A DNA stretch of 64,000 nt, from contig CM039510.1 of NCBI GenBank assembly GCA_022432975.1, positions 29,578,246 through 29,642,245 on the forward strand, written 5' to 3'. Under the pieces are notes generated by a model. That model had not been told where the DNA came from. It saw nothing but the letters and a program-made list of their open reading frames with translations, and made no database searches. Below, piece by piece: positions 56,625-64,000 of the stretch. The DNA comes from Begonia masoniana (lineage: Eukaryota > Streptophyta > Magnoliopsida > Cucurbitales > Begoniaceae). Positions within the stretch are counted from its first letter, which is position 1; each line of letters starts with the position of its first letter. The position numbers were made by a program, and so were the translations under genes.

Positions 56625-56888
56625 GCAATCTTAGATTACCTCCAAGATGGAAATAAGGATATCATCGTTCGAGGAACTATAGAGGTAAACGGTGATGAAG
56701 GGACACTTCTAGAATTCAAGGAAAAATATAAGGGTAAGGTCCGGATTAAGAGTGTTAGACTAATTACAATAAGTTATAAACGAGAAGGTTGTCGGATGAA
56801 TAGTTGTGAGGAACTTGAGAAGAGTGCTCAGGATCTGACTAGGAGGGAGGAAATCCTGCGAGAGATTAGATATAGTTATAAGTATTGA
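56625..56888 (+). CDS. Unknown ORF after gag, unit 2
   Basis: Eighty-seven codons and a stop, opening just after TGA-TAC-TCG-AGA and ending REIRYSYKY. It matches the unit 1 frame with several replacements. No known domain is recognised. The uninterrupted upstream text GTGCAAGGTGATACTCGAGA also shows what the Cassandra insertion removed in unit 1. Confidence 0.45.
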   Translation, partial: AILDYLQDGNKDIIVRGTIEVNGDEGTLLEFKEKYKGKVRIKSVRLITISYKREGCRMNSCEELEKSAQDLTRREEILREIRYSYKY

Positions 56889-56889
56889 G

Positions 56890-57555
56890 ATCTTAGGAAT
56901 GATTGGAAGTAATGATATGTGGGCTTAAGGATAAGTGAAGGAAATTAGTTAGATTAAAAAGGGAAGGAGATTGAGAGTTTAAGTGATGATTGACTGAGTG
57001 AAATCAATGGGTGTGTGAGTGATTAAACAATAAAACGCCTAGTTGGAAAAGTTAAGATTGGAAGTTTGATCAGTGTTTAATGGCATGCGATTAGTGAAAT
57101 TTGCGATTCATAGAATAAGGAGAATAAGGATTTCAGTTAGACAAATGAGAATAATGAGTTAGAGAGTTTAACCTCTAGACGATTAAATATAGACCAAAGC
57201 ATACACGAGTCGTCAAATGTCAAATAAACAGTTAGAGATCATTTGATTGGGGACTTAGGAAATTTGGTAAGACTCCTTGCGTAAGCAAAGACGTGTTTAG
57301 CACAATTGGAAGTAAGGGATGCAGTTATGAGGTTAATGATGTATCAATGGTTATAAGAGTTTTGTTTTAGAACCACAGAGATAGATTCCAAGTATAGATA
57401 GAATCAACGTTTTTAAATAAGAAATTATAATTCTGATAAATAATGGGAAGGAACTCGAAAAGTGCGAAATAAGACCGCAAGGCGTGGGGTGTTAATGTCG
57501 AGAAATATACGCTGAGCCAATTTTGAGGACAAAATTTCTATTAAGGAGGGTGGAA
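56890..57555 (+). other. Non-coding tail of unit 2 interior with PPT
   Basis: Matches 51835-52534. It ends with PPT TTAAGGAGGGTGGAA before LTR-c. No gene seen. Confidence 0.7.
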
Positions 57556-60130
57556 TGTAACACCCGAGATTTTCAGGTTCCCACTTACTATGGGCATTTT
57601 CATAAATAGAAGAATTTGTGCCTATTTTGTGAATGAGAAGTTTTAATAGAGCCCCTATAATAAATGAGGATTTCTGGTGAAATGAGCACAATTTGGAGAT
57701 AACGAATCGTTAATTAAATAACGAGCCCCTATAATAAATGAGGATTTCTGGTGAAGTGAGCACAATTTGGAGAGAACGAATAGTTAGTTAAATAACGAAT
57801 AATTGACGAAACTAATAGAAAATCAATTGGAATGGCAGAATGGTAATTTACCAAGCCAAATTAATTATAAAACTTCACAACTTCTTTCCCCTCCCACGAT
57901 TTTTCATTCTGCCATTTCTTCCTCTAGAGGGTTCCAGGCGATTCCCTTCTCCCTCTCGCGCGATTCCACTTCTGACGACGAACAATTTCCTTCCTTCGAT
58001 CAATCCTTCACATTTCTTCTCCAAAAACAACCCTTAGGTAAGATTCTATGCTTAAGGACGTCGTTGTACAAGTTTTGGAGTTATTATTAACTAGGTTTTT
58101 GTTTAAGGTTTTATCGAAATTGATGGTTTATGTTAAAAATGGATGGGTTTGCGGTATTTATAACTCTAGTGGATGTATTGACGATTATTGGAAGTAGTTG
58201 GTTAATCTATTGGTGAATGTTGGAGATTTTGAAAGTTCGATGATCTAGGCTCGGTTCTAATGTCGTGGGTTGTGAAATGTTCTCGGTGGACCAGCTCAAA
58301 ACGAGAAGCTCTGCGTGCTAAGGACGCGAGGTAAGTCTTCGTGACTTGTTTGGCCGATCCGGCCTACACCATGGATGAGCTTTATTGATTGAGGATAATT
58401 GGAGAAATTCTTGTTTAGTGTAGGTTGGAAGGGTAGTTAGGATAATTGTATGTTAGAACGCTTTTTTCATTATGTTCTATGTTTTGTTTGTACTTTTCTT
58501 TACGTTTATGCTCAAATCCATGTTCATGCACCATGTTTTACGAACCGGCACGAAAAAATGAATTTTTGCATATGTTTTCATGAAAAGAAACGCCTAATGA
58601 AAAGATATGAAATGCATGTAATCTGGTCACTCCGGAGTGGGGTTCAGACATGGCTGTCCTGAGAGGAGGAGCATGTTTTCCCCCCGGTAGATGGAAAGGG
58701 CTATCTAACCGCGAGATGTGCCCTCTCCATCTGGTGAGAGTCAACCCCCGGTGACACCCTCTGTTATGAAATGTAAAGAATGAACATGACTACATGATTT
58801 TATGAACTGCATATGCACGTCATGCATTTTCATTTACGTAGATTTACTAAGCCTTTAGCTCATAGTTTATCTCTATGGTGTAGGTGAGTTCGATACAGGT
58901 GAGGATGAGATTCCTCCACCCGATGTATAAGCTGGTTGATGAGGTTTGCCCTGTGGGCGTGTGCTGTGCAGTCAGAGCCAAATTGACCCATTGGGACATT
59001 AGTTAAGTGTTTTAGGGATTTTTGGTTTATAGTCGGGCTGATGGGGGAAAGTATATAAATTGTATAGAACTCATTTTATGGTGTTTGATGTCTGGATAGT
59101 GTAGATATTTAAATCGATGAAATGGAAGATGATTTTTGACGTTTAATGTTTCTGGAAATTTTGGGTGAATGGTGTGTAGATACAAGGAAAAATAATGTGA
59201 AGGCAGCTCTCTGGACAAAATCCAGAGAGCTAGCTGATTGATCGGGATATTGCATGGTTTAGAGTCAGAGTTTTATAAGTCTGGATGTCGTCGAAGGTCA
59301 TTGTCCATGTTCCGTGGGCAATAGCCTGTGGACGAATAGGGTTTAAGTAGCCTGTGGACAAGTAAGTCACGTGGACAAATAAGTCTCGTGGACGAATAAG
59401 TCACGTGGACGAATGTGGACGATAAATTTTAGTTAAGTATTATGTAAGAAAGTTGTCGTTCAAAGTCTGTGGATGATAAATTTTAGTTAAGTATTCTGTA
59501 AGAAAGTCATAATCCAAAGTCTATGGACGATAAATTTTAGTTAAGTATTCTGTAAGAAAGTCATCGTCCAAAGTCTGTGGACGATAAAGTTTAGTTAAGT
59601 ATTCTGGCAAGAGAAACTCAGTCGTCCACACTACTTACAGTTTTTAGTCGTCCACACTGCCTACAGTTTTCAGTCGTCCACACTTACTACTAGTTTTCAG
59701 TCGTCCACACTGCCTACAGTTTTTGTCGTCCACGCCTCATAAGTTTTTGTCGTCCAAACCCGATAGAGGGAAATATCCTCCTCCACTGTTTAAATTGATG
59801 AAACTCGAGAGGTATTTTCTTATGTTTCTGTCGTCCAAATCCGATAGAGAGAAACATCCTCCTCCACTGCTTAAATTGATGAAACCCGGGAAGAACTAAG
59901 TGATTATTTATTCCGAGAGAAATTAAGTGATAGAATCCGAGAGGAAAAATTTATTCTCTGCCCATATTTCTATGGTTTTAGAGTTCACACCTAAGTTAAA
60001 TTTTATTTTAGGTTTCACAAATGAATAGTCTTCCGTTGAATACCCGTTTACATGCATGATGGTGCATGCATGATCAAAATACGAATAAAAGTTTAATTAA
60101 GGTACAAGGGTTTAATTAAGGTTCGTTACA
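57556..60130 (+). repeat. LTR-c (2575 bp)
   Basis: It starts TGTAACACCCGAG and ends GGTTCGTTACA, followed by CTTGG. Donor-like GTAAGT is at 58331 and acceptor-like GTGTAG at 58883, an interval of 553 nt like that in LTR-a. The CGTCCAC blocks lie at 59280-59760. Confidence 0.93.
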
Positions 60131-60292
60131 CTTGGTCATAATGTGGAGGCTAGGGTTCAAATTATTGGGAAGGCAAAAACTCCCTTTTCAGGGGAGAGAA
60201 GGTCATGAGTGACGACTGGTCCGTATACTGGATCTGGACCCGAATGACGATGCGTCCGCGAGGGAAATAAGTCGGTGAAGGGGGTAGGTCCT

Positions 60293-60841
60293 TACAAAAA
60301 CTCTACATGATTAGTCTTCACAACTATCGCTTCAATTCTCTTAATTTGTCAACGCTCATAATTCACATCCCAAATCTTATTGTGTTAACTATTTATTCTA
60401 GATATTTCTATTAATGTCTAACTATGTGTCACGCTTCTTTATATAAGAAATGTGATGTACATGTGTAATTAACATACTCCCATGTGCAACTAATTCTCAT
60501 GCACTTCCTAACCTTAAGTGCAACCATTTCCATGAACTTTATCCTCAATTCAAATCAAAAAATGATATTATGATTACTCTATCTATTTCATTCACTCAAC
60601 TCATGATTTACAATTCACCAAATCTATCTATACATTTCTAATTAATTTCTAACATAATTTCATTTACATAGTGATAAGTCTAAAAAAGAGTTATTGTACA
60701 AGTATTTTTTATGTGTATATTGTTAATAATTAGTGATGAATCAAATAAAAATGTATAATATGTTAGGGAATGCTATAATATCGAGCACAACTTCAACTTT
60801 TATTAATTTAGTTATTATTCCTTCTAGTTTGAGAGAATTTA
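60293..60841. other. AT-rich sequence, nothing recognised
   Basis: It continues the old sequence left of 46241 after the insertions. No open frame or repeat motif identified. Confidence 0.45.
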
Positions 60842-62513
60842 TGTAACACCTGGAATTTTCATACCATGGTTTTCAGATTCCGTACCTAATATTTTAGGGA
60901 TTTTCATTTAATTACATAAGTAGAAAAATAATTATTTGGAATTATTGGCAAATTATAATGATGAAAAATGTTAATGGACACTTAAAGGAAGAATACCATG
61001 GGAATTAAAAGGGTTATTGGGCTAGTGAGACAAACTAAGAAAGTAACCAAACCCTAAATACTTGTTGGAAATAAATGGGAGGGCAAAGTTGGGAAATAAA
61101 AAGTGGTTGTTGAAAGAGACCAATAGGAGTTGGACATGTGGCAAATCTTCCATGAGAGAAAAGAAGAAAAGTGGGGAATGTTCGGCCACTTTCTTTCCTT
61201 CGTCTCCTTCGATTTTCTCTTCATTTTTGGAAGATCTAAGGTAAAAATCTAGTTTTATGAAATGACTTTCAAGTTAGGGCTACGAAATGATGCAGTTACT
61301 CAGGGGTTTTTATGGCTTTGGTTTAGGGTTTTGATTTTTCTTTCCCCCTCCAAGTGACGGACAAAAATCTCTCCAAGTTCTTGAAGATTCAAAGGTAAGG
61401 CAACTCCCTGATCCATGTTTGGTGGATTCAAGGATTTAAGAGCACAAAATTGTTGGAAGATTGTTGGAAATATTATGAATTTTTGGGTGTTTGATGTAAT
61501 GCACGAAAATTTGTTGGAGTTTGCTTTCAACGTACTCACTTATGATTCCTAATGGTATGGTGGAGGTTCATGGTGATTATGGATGCACATTGGGTGAATT
61601 GGAGTAAGAATTTATGATTTGTTGAAATGTGCAAACCAAAATTTAAAAGGGCAGTTTCAAATTCTGTTTCTCTGTCATTAATTGACTTGGATTTTTGAGA
61701 AATGGACTCCACTATGTTAAACTAGACACTTTAAGAATTTTGTAGTATGTTGAATCATTAAATTCGGATTAGTATACGAAAAGTTATGCACGTTTGAAGT
61801 TGGCTCAATTTTTAGGCAAAAATCCAGGTTTTGTGATTTAAATTCATTGAATTGGTTTATGTTTGGCTAACATGGATGGGATTAAGTTGTGGAATTAATG
61901 GCTTGGAATTTTGTGTATATATATGAAATTGTTGTTGCTTTTGGACTTAATGAATAATGCATAAAAGCAAGGAGGTTATGCCCAAAATTTTGGGTACTTG
62001 AATATTAGATTTTTCTCTTGTAGAGGATTAAGAAATTTGATTGATTGAATAAACTTGATTGGTTGATTTGTGCGATCATGATGTTAATTGTGTTGAATGC
62101 GCGTGTTTTAGGTTTGATTTCGAAACAAAAATGTGAGCAAAGCTTGCTAAGGACGCCAGGTAAGTGGGTGTTGGGTGTTTGGCCCTTAAGGCCCTACGTC
62201 ACAAGGGTACTAGGATGTTAGAGTTTAATTGGAGTTTTTGATATATTGTGACCTACTAGGGGCTTAAGTGATGTGGCTAGTGTTGTATGTTATGTAGTGT
62301 TAATTGTTGAGTTTTTCCCTTTTAGTGTGAGCCATGTACATGTATTGCTAACGTCATGGAGAATTGTGTTCACGTATGCCTATGTTTATATGCATCGCTC
62401 TGCATGCATCATGTTTTGCTAAAGTGACATACAAAACGTTTTGCATGCATGATTTATGTAAAGAGAAATAAGAATATGTAATGAGTGTAATGGTTAAGTT
62501 ACAGGTGTGGTTG
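60842..62513 (+). mobile_element. Plus-strand LTR, interrupted at 62514
   Basis: It starts TGTAACACCTGG after a possible target copy ATTTA. A leader (61190-61240) is followed by donor-like GTAAGT at 62160 with TTTGGCCCTTAAGGCCCTAC and CACAAGGGTA, the clearest form of the shared GGCC hairpin box. A minus-oriented LTR interrupts it before the acceptor side. Frames at 61062-61244 and 61300-61539 show no known motif. Confidence 0.8.
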
Positions 62514-62872
62514 TGTAACGACCCGAGTTTTCTGAACCCGGTTCGCTACTCATGACATAGAACAGGACTAAGAAATCTTAAGGAAAGTTTTAAAATTTCA
62601 CCCAACGATAAAAATTTAAATCTTTAAATCTTCAAATCTTACAGCGGAAAACTTTCGTAAAAACGACATTTTTATAAAAATGATGAATAGACAAAATATT
62701 AAAACGTTTGACTGAGAGAAACGAAAACTCAAAGCACATCTACCGCTAAATAGCGCTAGCGGTAGAAGCAGAAACAAAAGGCTTCAGCGGTAGAAGCAGC
62801 CGAACGACACGTCGACTTTCGTGCATCTTCCGCTCACATCTGCAGACGACACGCCAGCTACTCACATCTACC
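62514..62872 (-). mobile_element. Minus-strand LTR fragment, interrupted at 62873
   Basis: It starts TGTAACGACCCGAG and has ACAGCGGAAAAC (62641), the box found near this end of other minus LTRs, then CATCTACCG/CGGTAGAAG words. Another LTR breaks it. Confidence 0.75.
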
Positions 62873-64000
62873 TGTGACGCCCCAAAACCGTACCCGATCG
62901 GGGTCCAGGATCGGAGTCATCACACCGGACATTTTACAGAAACAAGACATATTTTTTTTTTTAAACTTATATGAGATCAGACCGGACACCTACAGAACTT
63001 TAAACAGAGGGAGAGAAAGAGTTCTGGATTTGAGATCACATGGAAAAGCAGTAAAAGAGATTCTGGATAACAGTTACAAATGGAAACAGGAAACAGAAAA
63101 ACATCGGCGGAAGACCTAGTATAAAAGAACTTCGGTGGATTAAATAAAACTTAATGCAATACCCTGAACATAAAAATTTACAGAGAGGGAAGGACTACGG
63201 TGAGTAACAGAACTATGCACAATTTGGAAATGAATAACAGAAGAGAAGGAATGGCGAAGAAAATAATCAAACAGAATGAACAGGAAGTAAACCAGAAATC
63301 ATAAGCATAAAAGCAGGAACAACTGTGGAAATAACGGCGGACGACTAACTTACGAGCAGTGGTGGAATGAAATTTTCTAAAGACAGTGAAACAGACGGAC
63401 AGCGGGCAAGGGTTTTGATTCAGATCCGAAAAAAAATCCTGACATCAGCCGAAGAGAAGATGACGTCAACCGGTAGATGAAGACAATAAACGAGACCGGC
63501 AGAAGGTGATGACGTCAACCGGTAGATGAAGACAATAAACGAGACCGGCAGAAGGTGATGACGTCAGCCGGAAGATGGATGACGTCAACCGGTAGATGAA
63601 GACAATAAACGAGACCGGCAGAAGGTGATGACGTCAGCCGGAAGATGGATGACGTCAACCGGTAGATGAAGACAATAAACGAGACCGGCAGAAGGTGATG
63701 ACGTCAGCCGGAAGATGGATGACGTCAACCGGTAGATGAAGACAATAAACGAGACCGGCAGAAGGTGATGACGTCAGCCGGAAGATGGATGACGTCAACC
63801 GGTAGATGAAGACAATAAACGAGACCGTTAGAATAGGTGATGACGTCAGCCGGAAGATAGATGACGTCAACCGTAGTTGAAGGCAATAAACAGAACACGG
63901 CAGAAGGTGATGACGGCAGCCGGAAGAGTGAGATGACGTCAACCGGTAGATGAACACTTAAAAAGCAAGTGAACGGATCGGAAGATGCAGTTTTTGAGAT
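62873..64000 (-). mobile_element. Minus-strand LTR running off the window
   Basis: It starts TGTGACGCCCC after CTACC (possible target copy). CGGCGGAAGACCTAG (63104) matches the SCCGCT-type box of related LTRs. The 70-bp array follows. Its other end lies outside the window. Frames at 62874-63119 and 63655-63957 are artefacts. Confidence 0.7.
63445..63960 (-). repeat. 70-bp array, two TGACGTCA sites per unit
   Basis: GATGACGTCAACCGG starts at 63508, 63578, 63648, 63718 and 63788, exactly 70 bp apart, with a shorter first unit (63459) and two diverged last units. Each unit also has GATGACGTCAGCCGGAAGATG, giving about 15 TGACGTCA sites in 500 bp. Confidence 0.96.

Larger units (their letters stand above)
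46353..60130 (+). mobile_element. Three-LTR, two-gag non-autonomous chain
   Basis: The order is LTR-a, gag interior, LTR-b, gag interior, LTR-c, all plus strand and one family. The outer flanks CTAGG (46348-46352) and CTTGG (60131-60135) match at 4 of 5 bases, so the whole 13.8 kb behaves as one insertion. Neither interior has PR, RT, RH or INT, so each unit is a gag-only (TR-GAG-like) element. Unequal recombination between LTRs, or insertion of a two-unit product, would give the three-LTR chain. Confidence 0.88.
46246..60287. mobile_element. Small LTR-like element (TSD AAAAC) split by the gag chain
   Basis: The left part (46246-46352) starts TGTAACGACCTACCCC and the right part (60136-60287) ends GGGGTAGGTCCTTACA. 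AAAAC stands at 46241-46245 and 60288-60292. Joined, it would be about 255 bp, a solo LTR of a small element. Both arms contain a GCGGACGCA/TGCGTCCGC segment, in opposite orientation, resembling the GCGGACGTACCGCCATCC part of the Cassandra copy at 50.8 kb. Confidence 0.75.

Noticed and set aside
60136..60210. Possible SINE or tRNA-like B box (GGTTCAAATTA)
   Set aside because: No A box at the right distance, no tail, and the segment lies inside an LTR-like element with a 5-bp TSD.
46246..60287. Terminal inverted repeat DNA transposon
   Set aside because: The inverted ends TGTAACGACCTACC/GGTAGGTCCTTACA look like TIRs, but most LTRs here have such near-palindromic TG...CA ends, and the TSD is 5 bp. 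An LTR origin is simpler.
63445..63960. CRISPR-like regular array
   Set aside because: Units are head-to-tail with no unique spacers, in a plant LTR, with no cas-like gene.

Overview
The window looks like a repeat-packed, probably pericentromeric, stretch of an angiosperm nuclear genome. The evidence is layered LTR retrotransposons with 5-bp target-site duplications (TSDs), Ty3/gypsy chromovirus (Tekay/Del-like) proteins full of stops, a Cassandra element carrying 5S-rRNA-like sequence, a hAT DNA element, and pieces of plastid ycf2 and rpoB. A eudicot is likely, but the species cannot be told from the sequence. I see no intact host gene. Most open frames are pol/gag debris or accidental frames inside LTRs.

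Layout. 1-6868: a non-autonomous element (A) with a truncated 5' LTR, a 3.3 kb AT-rich interior holding a plastid rpoB scrap and a chromodomain scrap, and a full 3' LTR. It sits inside a minus-strand LTR (6869-9126), which itself interrupts an old minus-strand gag-PR fragment (9127-10772) also hit by a complete 850-bp Cassandra TRIM (9507-10356, TSD ATAGG). 10773-14956: an LTR abutting a plus-strand PR-RT-RH-INT pseudogene. 14957-20300: LTR fragments, a 100-N assembly gap (15567-15666) and a solo LTR (17741-20227, TSD AGTTT). 20350-27780: old degenerate elements, a 1.2-kb hAT element (20768-21991, 8-bp TSD), an ancient RT remnant and a ycf2 insertion (about 26385-27015). 27786-44982: one minus-strand gag-pol chromovirus (TSD ACATG) with a solo LTR in its pol gene (32056-34738, TSD GCTAA) and a solo LTR in its 5' LTR (38809-43807, TSD ATTTG), which is itself split by another solo LTR (40571-43085, TSD CTAAT). 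46246-60287: a small LTR-like element (TSD AAAAC) split by a three-LTR, two-gag, pol-less chain (46353-60130). One interior of that chain holds a composite, partly inverted Cassandra. 60842-64000: three more nested LTR pieces, the last with a 70-bp repeat array.

The strongest unexplained signal is shared LTR architecture. Nearly every LTR family here carries, in the same order, a splice-donor-like GTAAGT followed by a GGCC-spacer-GGCC hairpin, a family-specific hairpin or tandem block, and a TTACTAAG branch-point-like box about 40 nt before a TGTAG|GTGA acceptor-like box. The implied introns are 487-660 nt. Family-specific tandem arrays rich in TGACGTCA, CACGTG or CGTCCAC words usually follow downstream. 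Together this suggests an LTR-encoded leader intron plus a regulatory array kept across otherwise diverged families.
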